Of a stretch of 25,655 bases of DNA, positions 1 through 7,640 are shown in pieces (the stretch's first letter is position 1; each line of letters begins with the position of its first letter). Both the position numbers and the translations under genes were made by a program. The DNA is from JAFAVZ01 sp036009105 (GTDB lineage Bacteria; Acidobacteriota; Thermoanaerobaculia; Gp7-AA8), in NCBI GenBank assembly GCA_036009105.1, contig DASYMJ010000102.1:1-25655 (forward strand), given 5' to 3'. The notes beneath the pieces were generated by a model. The model did no database searches and was not told the origin of the DNA. It saw nothing but the letters and a program-made list of their open reading frames with translations.

Positions 1-314
1 TTCTTCAGAATCCACGGAACGCTTCCTGCCGCCGACTTGAAGACGACGGGCAGAACGCGGCCTTTGAACTTCCGGTTGCTGATCGTGTACTCGATCTCCT
101 TGAGGATGTACGGCGACTTCGCCCCCTCCGGCGAGAGCAGGAAGATGACAGCATCGGAGGCAGCGAGCGCACGGCCGGTCTTCGACAGCCAGTTGTCGCC
201 CGGAAGGAGATCGCGCTCGGGATCCCACACTTGGTGGCCGGCCGTCTTCAAACGCTCCCGCACGCTGTCGGCGAGCTTCTGATCCTGGGAGCTGTGGCTG
301 ATGAAAACGCGCAT
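1..314 (-). CDS. TIR-domain protein (N-terminal part, cut by window edge)
   Basis: Reading the minus strand from an ATG at 314-312 gives an open frame of 104 residues that runs off the left edge. It begins MRVFISHSSQDQ, the classic start of a bacterial TIR (Toll/interleukin-1 receptor) fold: a beta-strand A 'VFISHSS' box, 'GHQVWDPERDLLPGDNW' (BB-loop region), and 'AVIFLLSP' (strand D). Glu73 in 'SPYILKEIEYTI' sits at the position of the catalytic Glu of TIR NAD hydrolases (established for the family; activity here is inferred). Whatever follows the TIR domain lies outside the window, so partner domains and role are unknown. Bacterial TIR proteins often act in anti-phage defence or NAD depletion. 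The gene is divergent from xseA, with 53 bp between the start codons and a perfect dyad in that gap. The family call is strong; the function is open. Confidence 0.85.
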   Translation of the reverse strand, partial: MRVFISHSSQDQKLADSVRERLKTAGHQVWDPERDLLPGDNWLSKTGRALAASDAVIFLLSPEGAKSPYILKEIEYTISNRKFKGRVLPVVFKSAAGSVPWILK

Positions 315-333
315 CACCGATTCCAACCCGGAT

Positions 334-352
334 GCAGGAATCGTATTCCTGC
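334..352. promoter_or_regulatory. perfect 8+3+8 inverted repeat in the TIR/xseA divergent intergenic region
   Basis: The sequence GCAGGAAT-CGT-ATTCCTGC is a perfect 8-bp dyad around a 3-bp centre. It lies between the divergent start codons at 314 and 368. Its right edge is 3 bp before the putative xseA -10 (TAAACT, 356-361), so it fills the spacer/-35 zone of that promoter. That placement fits an operator. With only a 3-nt loop and no T tract, it is a poor terminator. No regulator can be named. Confidence 0.45.
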
Positions 353-355
353 CGC

Positions 356-361
356 TAAACT
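356..361 (+). promoter_or_regulatory. putative -10 element of xseA operon (leaderless spacing)
   Basis: TAAACT lies exactly 6 nt before the xseA ATG at 368, and no Shine-Dalgarno is visible. A TSS 6-7 nt after the -10 would fall on the start codon. No good -35 is evident. The same TAAACT-6-start arrangement occurs before the gene at 25209. Confidence 0.35.
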
Positions 362-367
362 CACGCA

Positions 368-1681
368 ATGTCGGTGAAGACCTGGCAGGTCAGCGAGCTC
401 ATTCGCCAGCTGAACCTCGACCTCTACCGCTACAACGACGTCTCCGTGGAAGGCGAGGTGACGAACTTCACCCGCTCCGCGGCCGGGCATCTCTACTTCT
501 CGATCAAGGACGCGAAGGCCTCCATCCGGGTGGTGTTCTTCGCCACGAACGTACGCTTTCTCCGCTTCCGTATCGAGAACGGGCTGCAGCTGATCGTGCG
601 CGGACGGCTGACCATCTACGAGCAGAAGGGCGAGTTCCAGCTCAATGCCGTCTCCGCCGAGCCGGCCGGCCTCGGCGCGCTGCAGCTCGCCTTCGAGCAG
701 CTCAAGAAGCGGCTCGCCGAGGAAGGCCTCTTCGACGCCGCGCGCAAGAAGCCGATCCCGATGCTCCCCCAGCGCATCGCCATCGTGACCAGCCCCACCG
801 GCGCCGCCATCCGCGACATCCTCCACGTCCTCGGCCGCCGCTTCGCGGGCCTCGAGCTGCAGATCTTCCCCGTCCGCGTGCAGGGTCCGCAGGCCGCGCG
901 CGAGATCGCCATCGCCGTGCGCCATCTCTCCAAATGGCAGCTGCACGACGTGGTGCTCATCTGCCGCGGCGGAGGGTCGCTGGAAGACCTCTGGCCGTTC
1001 AACGAAGAGATCGTGGCGCGCGCCATCGCCGACTGCAAGATCCCGACGATCTCCGGCGTCGGCCACGAGACCGACTTTACGATCTCCGATCTGGTAGCTG
1101 ATCTCCGCGCGCCGACGCCTTCCGCCGCCGCGGAGATCGTGATCCGGGCCAAGAGCGAGATCTGCATGCAGGTCGACCACATGCTGCGCCGGGTGGAGCA
1201 CATCGTGACGGGACGCGTCCGCAATCTGCGCCACGAGCTGCGCCACCTCGCCTCGACCGACGGCCTGGGACGCTTCCCGCAGCGGATCAAGATGCGTCGC
1301 GAGCGGCTGGAGCGCAGCCGCGTCTCGCTCTATCGCCTGCTCGACTTCCGCGCCCGCGCTTTGCGCCGGCGGCTGAGCGCCGCCACCGAGCCGCTCGCGC
1401 GCTATCCGCAGCGCATCGGGCGCGAGCGCCAGCGGCTGGAGTCCGCCGCCGCGCATCTGAGCGCCGTCTCGCCGCTCTCGGTGCTCTCGCGCGGCTATGC
1501 CATCGCCTTCTCGCGCACGCGCAACCGGCGCAAGCCGATCCTCGACGCGAACGCCGTCAAAATCGGCGATCCGATCGAGGTGCAGCTGAAGAAGGGGCGG
1601 CTGGCCTGCACGGTGGACGGGCAAACCCTCGGCGTGGAGAGCCTCTGGCCATCGGTTGCCGATGACGATATAAGGCGCTGA
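368..1681 (+). CDS. xseA: exodeoxyribonuclease VII large subunit
   Basis: Catalytic large subunit of exonuclease VII, which degrades single-stranded DNA to short oligonucleotides together with XseB in the cytoplasm. The 437 residues match the usual family length. The N-terminal ~100 residues form the OB-fold nucleic-acid-binding domain ('VSVEGEVTNFTRSAAGHLYFSIKD'). The Exonuc_VII_L catalytic domain follows, with the signature stretches 'RIAIVTSPTGAAIRDIL', 'ICRGGGSLEDLWPFNEE' and 'SGVGHETDFTISDLVAD'. An Arg-rich helical region and a C-terminal 'LSRGYAI' motif complete it. The ATG at 368 fits the family N-terminus 'VSELIRQLN'. xseB starts 2 nt after the stop. It heads the operon xseA-xseB-ispA-dxs-PIN-tlyA. 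Confidence 0.97.
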   Translation: MSVKTWQVSELIRQLNLDLYRYNDVSVEGEVTNFTRSAAGHLYFSIKDAKASIRVVFFATNVRFLRFRIENGLQLIVRGRLTIYEQKGEFQLNAVSAEPAGLGALQLAFEQLKKRLAEEGLFDAARKKPIPMLPQRIAIVTSPTGAAIRDILHVLGRRFAGLELQIFPVRVQGPQAAREIAIAVRHLSKWQLHDVVLICRGGGSLEDLWPFNEEIVARAIADCKIPTISGVGHETDFTISDLVADLRAPTPSAAAEIVIRAKSEICMQVDHMLRRVEHIVTGRVRNLRHELRHLASTDGLGRFPQRIKMRRERLERSRVSLYRLLDFRARALRRRLSAATEPLARYPQRIGRERQRLESAAAHLSAVSPLSVLSRGYAIAFSRTRNRRKPILDANAVKIGDPIEVQLKKGRLACTVDGQTLGVESLWPSVADDDIRR

Positions 1682-1683
1682 CC

Positions 1684-1956
1684 ATGGCCCGCCCGCGCAG
1701 CTCGGAGTTCGAGAAGTCCTTCCAGCAGCTCGAAGAGATCGTCAAGCGCCTCGAGTCGGAGGAGCTGCCGCTCGACGAGTCGCTCCGCCTCTTCGAGGAA
1801 GGCATCCGCCTCTCCCGCTTCTGCCATCAGCGGCTGGAAGAAGTCGAAAAGAAGATCGAGCTGATCCTCGCCGATGCGAAGGGGCAGCCGGTCACCGAGC
1901 CCTTCGAGCCGGAGGCGGACGACGAAGACGACCCGGCGGCGGACGACTCGGAATGA
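1684..1956 (+). CDS. xseB: exodeoxyribonuclease VII small subunit
   Basis: Small helical subunit of exonuclease VII; several copies bind the XseA helical region. The 90-residue protein carries the family signature: 'FEKSFQQLEEIVKRLESEELPLDESLRLFEEGIRLSRFCHQRLEEVEKKIELI', two helices that form an antiparallel coiled-coil hairpin. The C-terminal ~25 residues are acidic (EPEADDEDDPAADDSE) and probably disordered. The start lies 2 nt after the xseA stop, and the 3' end overlaps the ispA start by 4 nt (ATGA), so the three genes are translationally coupled. Confidence 0.95.
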   Translation: MARPRSSEFEKSFQQLEEIVKRLESEELPLDESLRLFEEGIRLSRFCHQRLEEVEKKIELILADAKGQPVTEPFEPEADDEDDPAADDSE

Positions 1957-2858
1957 CCCTCGAACAGTACCTGCAGGACCGGCGCGCGCTCGTCGACCGC
2001 GTGCTCGACGCCTCGCTCCCTCCCGCCGACACCCGCCCCCCCACCATCCACCAAGCGATGCGCTACGCGGTCCTCGGCGGCGGCAAGCGCATCCGCCCCA
2101 TCATCGCCATCGCCGCGGCCGAGGCTTGCCGGGCGGATGTGGAGCCGCTGCTGCAGCCGATCGCCGCGCTGGAGCTGATCCACACCTACTCGCTGGTGCA
2201 CGATGATCTGCCCGCCATCGACGATGACGATCTGCGCCGTGGGCGCAAGACGACGCACGTAGTGTACGGCGAGGCGATGGGCATCCTGACCGGCGACGCT
2301 TTGCTGACCGAGGCCTTCTCCTGGCTGTCGCGCCCGATCGCGGGCGTCGATGCCGCGCATCAGCTGCGCGCGGTGCGGGAGGTGGCGACGGCGGTCGACT
2401 CGACCGGCATGATCGGCGGCCAGGTGGCGGACATCCTCCATGAACGCGCACATGAGCAGCCGCATGACCGCGAGGAGCTGCTCGAGTTCCTGAGCTACAT
2501 CCACCACAACAAGACCGGCAAGCTGCTCACCGCGTCAGTGGTCCTGGGCGGCCTCCTCGCGAATGCCTCCGAGGAGCAGGTGGAGGCGCTGCGGCGGTAC
2601 GGGAACGCAACGGGGCTGGCCTTCCAGATCGTGGATGACATCCTCGATCTGGAGGAGGACGCCGCCACGCTGGGAAAGACGGCCGGCAAGGACCTGGCGC
2701 AGGGAAAACTGACCTGGCCCGCGCTTCTGGGCCTCGATGCGGCACGGGAGGAGGTGGGGCGGCTGCTCGCGGTCGCCGTGGAGAACGCTGATATGATCGC
2801 CGGCCCGGTGAACTATCTCCCGGACATCGCACGTTACATCTGCGAGCGCCGATCATGA
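1953..2858 (+). CDS. ispA: polyprenyl synthetase, farnesyl diphosphate synthase type
   Basis: Condenses dimethylallyl or geranyl diphosphate with isopentenyl diphosphate to make farnesyl diphosphate, the precursor of quinones, undecaprenyl phosphate and other isoprenoids. The 301-residue protein has GGGKRIRP (42-49), the first Asp-rich motif DDLPAID (Asp84, Asp85, Asp90), GQVADI (156-161) and the second Asp-rich motif DDILD (228-232). Tyr79-Ser80 at positions -5/-4 before the first motif match the E. coli IspA pattern, which favours a short-chain (C15) product over longer chains; geranylgeranyl-PP synthase remains possible. It overlaps xseB by 4 nt and dxs by 4 nt (ATGA both times). Being next to dxs places two steps of isoprenoid supply in one transcript. 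Confidence 0.93.
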   Translation: MTLEQYLQDRRALVDRVLDASLPPADTRPPTIHQAMRYAVLGGGKRIRPIIAIAAAEACRADVEPLLQPIAALELIHTYSLVHDDLPAIDDDDLRRGRKTTHVVYGEAMGILTGDALLTEAFSWLSRPIAGVDAAHQLRAVREVATAVDSTGMIGGQVADILHERAHEQPHDREELLEFLSYIHHNKTGKLLTASVVLGGLLANASEEQVEALRRYGNATGLAFQIVDDILDLEEDAATLGKTAGKDLAQGKLTWPALLGLDAAREEVGRLLAVAVENADMIAGPVNYLPDIARYICERRS

Positions 2859-4894
2859 CCGTTCGACTCCTCGATTCCATCAACACTCCCGCCGACGTGC
2901 GGAAGCTCGATCGCAAGCAGTTGCAACAGCTTGCGCAGGAGATCCGCGAGCGGATCATCGAGGTCGTCTCCAAGATCGGCGGCCACTTCGGCGGCAACCT
3001 TGGCATCGTCGAGCTCACCCTCGCGCTGCACTACGTCTACAACACCCCCCGCGACCAGATCGTCTTCGACACCGGGCACCAGACCTACCCCCACAAGCTC
3101 ATCACCGGCCGCCGCGAGGACTTCCACACCATCCGCCAGCACAACGGCATCTCCGGCTTCTGCAAGCGGGAGGAGTCGGAGTACGACGTGTTCAACGCCG
3201 GCCACGCCTCGACCTCCATCTCGGCGGCGCTCGGCATCGCCGTGGCGCGCGACTTCCGGAAAGAGGACTACCGCGTGGCCGCCATCATCGGCGACGGCGC
3301 TTTGTCGGGCGGGCTCGCTCTGGAAGGCCTGAACCAGGCCGGACACCTCAAGCGCAAGCTGCTGATCGTCCTCAACGACAACGACATGTCGATCTCGACG
3401 AACGTCGGCGCCATGTCCGGCTACCTCAACTCGATCATCAAGGGTCAGCGCTACAACCAGGTGAAAGACCTGGCCAAGGGCGTGATGGACCGCATCCCGC
3501 TGGTGGGCGGCAAGCTGCACGAAGTGGCGCACGACATGGAGCAGGTGCTCAAGAACATGGTCGTGCCGGGCACGCTCTTCGAGGAGCTCGGCTTCCGCTA
3601 TCTCGGGCCCTATGACGGCCACGACCTGGACTTTCTGATCGACCTCTTCGAGCGCAACAAGGACTACAACGGCCCGCTCCTGGTGCACGTCATCACCAAG
3701 AAGGGGAAGGGCTACGTCCCGGCCGAGAACAAGCCGATCTGGTCGCACGGCGTGACGCCGTTCGACATCGACTCGGGCGAGGTGCGCAAGTCGGACAAGT
3801 CGGCGCCGCCGAGCTACACCGCCGTCTTCGCCGAGACGCTCATCGAGCTGGCGAAGAAGGATCCGAAGATCGTGGCCATCACGGCGGCGATGCCGGACGG
3901 CACGGGCCTGGACAAGTTCGCCAAAGCGCTGCCCGAGCGGATGTTCGACGTCGGCATCGCCGAGGAGCATGCGGTGACGTTCGCCGGTGGGCTGGCGACG
4001 CAGGGGATGAAGCCGATTGCGGCCATTTATTCGACCTTCCTGCAGCGCGCGTTCGACCAGGTGTTCCACGACGTGACCATCATGGATCTGCCGGTCGTGT
4101 TCGCGCTCGACCGCGGCGGCATTGCCGGCGCGGACGGCCCCACGCATCACGGCATCTACGACATGGCCTACCTGCGGATCTTCCCGAACATGATCTGCAT
4201 GGCGCCGAAGGACGAGAACGAGCTGCGGCACATGCTCAAGACCGCCTTCGAGACGAACCATCCGACCTCGCTGCGCTACCCGCGCGGCAACGGCTACGGC
4301 GTGACCATGGACGCCGAGCTGCAGTCGCTCCCCATCGGCAAGGGAGAGGTGCTGCGGGAGGGCGAGGCCGCGACGATCTTCGCCATCGGCAACGAGGTAT
4401 GGCCGTCGATGCAGGCCGCCGAGATGCTTTCCAGGGACGGAATAGAAGTAGCAGTTATCAATGCTCGTTTCATCAAGCCTTTAGATGACGAATTGATTCA
4501 GAAATACTGCAAGCCTTTCTCCCGCGTCATTACCGTGGAGGAAGGCTCGCTCGCCGGCGGCTTCGGCGCCGCGGTGATGGAGCGCTGCGAGCAACTCGGC
4601 ATCCGCGACGTCCACTTCCACCGCATCGGCATCCCCGACGAATACGTCCACCACGGCTCCCAGGACGTCCTCCGCGCCCAGTACGACCTGCACGCCGAGG
4701 GGATTGCGAAGCGGGTGGGGGAGGTGGTGAAGCAGGGTGGGCTCGGGATGACGATCGGTGAGCTGGGTGAGCTCATCGAAGAGGCTTCCAGGCGGATTCC
4801 GGACGAAGAATGGGATCGGATCCACAAGAAGCATAAGAGTTCCGACCACATCGACGAAGAGTTGTATGGGAAGCGCCGCGTCTCAGCGAAGTAA
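2855..4894 (+). CDS. dxs: 1-deoxy-D-xylulose-5-phosphate synthase
   Basis: First enzyme of the MEP isoprenoid pathway: a thiamine-diphosphate-dependent condensation of pyruvate and glyceraldehyde 3-phosphate. Visible motifs are 'FDTGHQTYPHKLITGRR' (active-site His), the ThDP motif GDG (146-148) ending in 'NDNDMSIS', 'EEHAVTFAGGLATQG' with catalytic Glu near 370, and 'DRGGIAGADGPTHHG'. At 679 residues it is longer than the usual ~620-640. The excess is a charged C-terminal tail of about 50 residues after 'HAEGIAKRVGEVV'. It overlaps ispA by 4 nt, and its stop shares one base with the PIN-gene start (TAATG). A 60-bp stretch at 4441-4500 is only about 35% GC, in sharp contrast to the rest of the gene, although the protein reads through it normally. 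Confidence 0.97.
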   Translation: MTVRLLDSINTPADVRKLDRKQLQQLAQEIRERIIEVVSKIGGHFGGNLGIVELTLALHYVYNTPRDQIVFDTGHQTYPHKLITGRREDFHTIRQHNGISGFCKREESEYDVFNAGHASTSISAALGIAVARDFRKEDYRVAAIIGDGALSGGLALEGLNQAGHLKRKLLIVLNDNDMSISTNVGAMSGYLNSIIKGQRYNQVKDLAKGVMDRIPLVGGKLHEVAHDMEQVLKNMVVPGTLFEELGFRYLGPYDGHDLDFLIDLFERNKDYNGPLLVHVITKKGKGYVPAENKPIWSHGVTPFDIDSGEVRKSDKSAPPSYTAVFAETLIELAKKDPKIVAITAAMPDGTGLDKFAKALPERMFDVGIAEEHAVTFAGGLATQGMKPIAAIYSTFLQRAFDQVFHDVTIMDLPVVFALDRGGIAGADGPTHHGIYDMAYLRIFPNMICMAPKDENELRHMLKTAFETNHPTSLRYPRGNGYGVTMDAELQSLPIGKGEVLREGEAATIFAIGNEVWPSMQAAEMLSRDGIEVAVINARFIKPLDDELIQKYCKPFSRVITVEEGSLAGGFGAAVMERCEQLGIRDVHFHRIGIPDEYVHHGSQDVLRAQYDLHAEGIAKRVGEVVKQGGLGMTIGELGELIEEASRRIPDEEWDRIHKKHKSSDHIDEELYGKRRVSAK

Positions 4895-5301
4895 TGGCGC
4901 AGACGTACTTTCTCGATACGTGGTTCTTCATCGCGCTCTTCGATCGCAGAGACACCCATCACGCCGCGGTGCGCCGTCTGGAAGCGCGTCATCGGCGCGA
5001 TCGGCTCGTGACTCATGACGGAGTGCTCACCGAATTCCTGAACTACTTCTGCGAAGACGGCCCCATGGCGCGGCGTGAAGCATCCCGGCTCATCCGGAGG
5101 ATTGCGCTCGATGTCACAGTGGTCGCCAGCTCGCACGAGCTCTTCCTTCGAGCGCTCGCGCTCTACGATGCCCGCCCCGACAAGGAGTACTCCCTCACCG
5201 ACTGCATGTCGATGGTCGTCATGCGCGACCGGGGGATCGACCACATCCTCACGAACGACCACCACTTCCGCCAGGAAGGGTTCACCGCCGTTTCGGAATG
5301 A
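4894..5301 (+). CDS. PIN-domain ribonuclease-like protein (solitary, VapC-like)
   Basis: A 135-residue single-domain PIN protein. The four acidic residues expected for Mg2+-dependent RNA cleavage are visible: Asp8 in 'YFLDTWFFIALF', Glu47 in 'LTEFLNYF', Asp103 in 'SLTDCMSMVVM' and Asp122 in 'ILTNDHHF'. VapC toxins normally follow a small VapB antitoxin gene. None exists here: the gene starts in TAATG overlap with dxs and overlaps tlyA by 4 nt (ATGA). It is therefore fully embedded in a housekeeping operon. It could be an orphan toxin-like RNase, a domesticated RNA-processing enzyme, or a toxin whose antitoxin lies elsewhere. The fold call is firm; toxin activity is not shown. Confidence 0.85.
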   Translation: MAQTYFLDTWFFIALFDRRDTHHAAVRRLEARHRRDRLVTHDGVLTEFLNYFCEDGPMARREASRLIRRIALDVTVVASSHELFLRALALYDARPDKEYSLTDCMSMVVMRDRGIDHILTNDHHFRQEGFTAVSE

Positions 5302-6068
5302 AGAAGCAGCGGCTCGATGTCGCTCTGGTGGAGCGGGGCCTGGTCGAGACGCGGTCGAAGGCGCAGTCGCTGATCATGGCCCGGCGGATCCTGGTCAACG
5401 GCGCGCATGTCGACAAGGCCGGCGCGACGGTCGGCGAGGACGACGTGCTGGCCGTCGAGGAGCTGGAGCATCCGTGGGTGGGGCGGGGCGGGATGAAGCT
5501 GGCGCACGCGCTGCGGGAGTTCGGGATTGGGGTGGCCGGGCGGGTGTGCGCGGACGTCGGCGCCTCCACGGGCGGCTTCACGGACGTGATGCTCGAGAGC
5601 GGCGCGAAGAAGGTGTACGCGATTGACGTCGGTTACGGCCAGCTCGACCAGTCGCTGCGCAACGATCCGCGCGTGGAGAACCGGGAGAAGGTGAACGCGC
5701 GCTTTCTGAGCGCGGTCGATTTCGACGAAGAGATCGAGTTCGTCTCCATCGATGTCTCGTTCATCTCGTTGAAGTTGATCCTGCCCGCCGTGGCGAAGTT
5801 CGCGAGAGGTGAGGTGGTCGCGCTGATCAAGCCGCAGTTCGAGGTGGGGAAGGCGGAGGTCGGCAAAGGCGGCATCGTGCGCGACGAGGCAAAAAGGCGC
5901 GAGGCGGTGGAGCAGGTGGTAAAGACGGCGAAGGAGCTGGGGTTCGAGGTGAAGGGCGTGATCGAGAGCCCGATCAAAGGGGCGGAGGGGAACGTCGAAT
6001 ACCTCATGCACGCAATTGCAGGTACTCGCGAAGCCCCTCCTCCCACGACGCCGGACGCACACCCGTGA
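5298..6068 (+). CDS. tlyA: TlyA-family rRNA 2'-O-methyltransferase
   Basis: SAM-dependent rRNA methyltransferase with an N-terminal S4 RNA-binding domain (about residues 1-60, 'RLDVALVERGLVETRSKAQSLIMARRILVNG') and an FtsJ/RrmJ-like Rossmann domain. The SAM motif is DVGASTGGFTD (86-96), followed by 'VYAIDVGYGQL' and 'LIKPQFEV'. TlyA enzymes methylate 16S and/or 23S rRNA; some are annotated as hemolysin A. The normal family C-terminus is reached at 'EGNVEYLMH'. About 15 further residues (GTREAPPPTTPDAHP) come from the stretch that overlaps the rmlD 3' end on the other strand, so they look like read-through after loss of an earlier stop. It is the last gene of the xseA operon. Confidence 0.94.
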   Translation: MKKQRLDVALVERGLVETRSKAQSLIMARRILVNGAHVDKAGATVGEDDVLAVEELEHPWVGRGGMKLAHALREFGIGVAGRVCADVGASTGGFTDVMLESGAKKVYAIDVGYGQLDQSLRNDPRVENREKVNARFLSAVDFDEEIEFVSIDVSFISLKLILPAVAKFARGEVVALIKPQFEVGKAEVGKGGIVRDEAKRREAVEQVVKTAKELGFEVKGVIESPIKGAEGNVEYLMHAIAGTREAPPPTTPDAHP

Positions 6069-6843
6069 GCCGCTCGTAGCGCTCGGTCGAGAGCACCGAA
6101 TACGCCGGGCGGCGGGCGGGGCGAGGGAACTCGGCGGACGTGACCGGCTCCACGCTCGCCGCATCGCCCACGATGGCCCGCGCAAAGTCGTACCACGTGC
6201 ACTCCCCTTCGTCCGCGTAGTGCACGATCCCCCGCGCGTCCTGCAGCGAGAGGCGGATCAGGGCGTCGGCGAGATGCGGCGTGTAGGTCGGCCGGCCGCG
6301 CTGGTCATTCACCACGCGCAATCGCGTGTTCCCCTTCCGCACCTGGTTGCGCATCGCCTCCACGAAGTTCGGGCCGTGCACGCCGAAGAGCCAGGCGGTG
6401 CGCACGATGAGGTGCCTTCGCGCTCGCGCGGCGGCCTGCTCGCCGATCAGCTTCGAGCGGCCATACGCCGAAAGCGGGGAGGGAACATCGTTGATCTCGT
6501 ACGGCGTCCGCTTCGCGCCGTCGAAGATGAAGTCGGTGGAGATGTGGACCAGCAGGGCGTCGGCGCGATCCGCCGCGTGCGCGAGGTGCTCGACCGCCGA
6601 ACCGTTGATGGCGTTCGCGAGCGCCTCGTTGGTCTCGGCGTCATCCACCTTCGTGTACGCGGCGCAGTTGATGAGGATGGTGGGCCGCACGCGCTCGACC
6701 AGGGAAGCGACCGCGGACGCATCGGTGACGTCCAGTTCGCAGCGAGAGGCGGCGACGACCTCCTCCCCCCGACGCAGGAGCTCATCGCGCAGATCGGTGC
6801 CCACCATCCCGCCCGCCCCGGTGATCAGCCAGCGCCGCGTCAT
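6004..6843 (-). CDS. rfbD: dTDP-4-dehydrorhamnose reductase
   Basis: NAD(P)H-dependent short-chain dehydrogenase that reduces dTDP-4-dehydrorhamnose to dTDP-L-rhamnose for cell-surface polysaccharide. The 279-residue protein begins MTRRWLITGAGGMVG (Rossmann GxxGxxG at 9-15). It has 'LDVTDASAV', 'NCAAYTKVDDAE', 'STDFIFDG' (102-109) and the YxxxK pair Tyr127/Lys131 ('SAYGRSKLIGE'). The frame stays open far upstream, but those residues belong to the DUF4388 gene in another frame; ATG 6843 is the family start and overlaps the DUF4388 stop by one base (TGATG). No other rhamnose genes (rfbA/B/C) are in the window. The 3' end overlaps tlyA by 65 bp, tail to tail. Confidence 0.92.
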   Translation of the reverse strand: MTRRWLITGAGGMVGTDLRDELLRRGEEVVAASRCELDVTDASAVASLVERVRPTILINCAAYTKVDDAETNEALANAINGSAVEHLAHAADRADALLVHISTDFIFDGAKRTPYEINDVPSPLSAYGRSKLIGEQAAARARRHLIVRTAWLFGVHGPNFVEAMRNQVRKGNTRLRVVNDQRGRPTYTPHLADALIRLSLQDARGIVHYADEGECTWYDFARAIVGDAASVEPVTSAEFPRPARRPAYSVLSTERYERLTGVRPASWEEGLREYLQLRA

Positions 6844-7622
6844 CAGGCCGTGAACTTCCCGCCGTTGGTCTTGAGCTGCACCTTGATCTGCCGCGCCTCT
6901 TTCGTCGTGATCAGCCCCAGCACGAACAGCGCATAGAGGATGCGCGCGTTGTCCGGCGCGGGCAGCGGCGGCGTCTGGGTCAGCTCGTAGAGCGTGCGCC
7001 GGCCGTCGACGAGCTCCAGCAGCCGCTGCTCCTCCGGCTGCAGGGTGAGGCCCTGCACCACCAGGTCGGTGCGATCGAAGAGCGTCGCCTTCGCGCCGAG
7101 GCGGGCGACGAGGGAGCGCGGATCGGGCATGCGGCGGACGCCTTCCATCAGCGCCTGCGGTACGGGCATCTGCACCTTCACGAACTCCAGATGCTTCTCC
7201 CGGCCCGGCCGGAACGTCACGGTGCCGAAGTCCCAGGCGAAGACGGACCAGAGGAGCTCGCGGATGTGCTCGTGGAGCATGAGGAAGAGCTCGCGTGGAT
7301 CGAGCACGCGCATCTCGGTGAGGATGGTGCCCTGCCGTTTGCCGGTGGTGGCGAGGAGGCGCACGCTCTCGTCGTATTGGGCCTGGGTGATGCGGCCGTC
7401 GCGCAGGAGCTTGTCGCCGAGGGAGTCGCGGATCTGGTTGGAGGAGGCGTAGATGATCTCGCCGCCTTCCAGATAGATGCTCTTGAGCTCCGCGCCGCGG
7501 CGGCACTCCACGATGCCGGGCGCGCGGTAGCGGTGGATGGTGACCAGGATCTCGGGGAGCGGCGTCTGGGCCAGGTCGCTCTGGTAGAGCGGAGGCGATT
7601 CAGGGCCGTCGTGGGGAAGCAT
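6843..7622 (-). CDS. DUF4388 domain protein
   Basis: A 259-residue cytoplasmic protein. The N-terminal part ('SDLAQTPLPEILVTIHRYRAPGIVECRRGAELKSIYLEGGEIIYASSN' and on) matches the DUF4388/PatA N-terminal domain of Acidobacteriota and Myxococcota. That domain occurs in putative signalling or gliding-related proteins and often pairs with response regulators. Here there is no receiver, TPR or kinase domain. The second half ('LFDRTDLVVQGLTLQPEEQRLLELVDGRRTLYELTQ') is the winged-helix-like repeat often found in the C-terminal region of such proteins. It lies 18 bp after tatA and overlaps rmlD by one base, so the three form one transcript. Function unknown; family call moderately firm. Confidence 0.8.
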   Translation of the reverse strand: MLPHDGPESPPLYQSDLAQTPLPEILVTIHRYRAPGIVECRRGAELKSIYLEGGEIIYASSNQIRDSLGDKLLRDGRITQAQYDESVRLLATTGKRQGTILTEMRVLDPRELFLMLHEHIRELLWSVFAWDFGTVTFRPGREKHLEFVKVQMPVPQALMEGVRRMPDPRSLVARLGAKATLFDRTDLVVQGLTLQPEEQRLLELVDGRRTLYELTQTPPLPAPDNARILYALFVLGLITTKEARQIKVQLKTNGGKFTA

Positions 7623-7640
7623 CGGCGATACCGCGGGAAG

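Noticed and set aside
6844..7506. 221-residue N-terminal extension of rmlD
   Set aside because: The added sequence is the DUF4388 gene read in another frame; rmlD starts at its family N-terminus at 6843.
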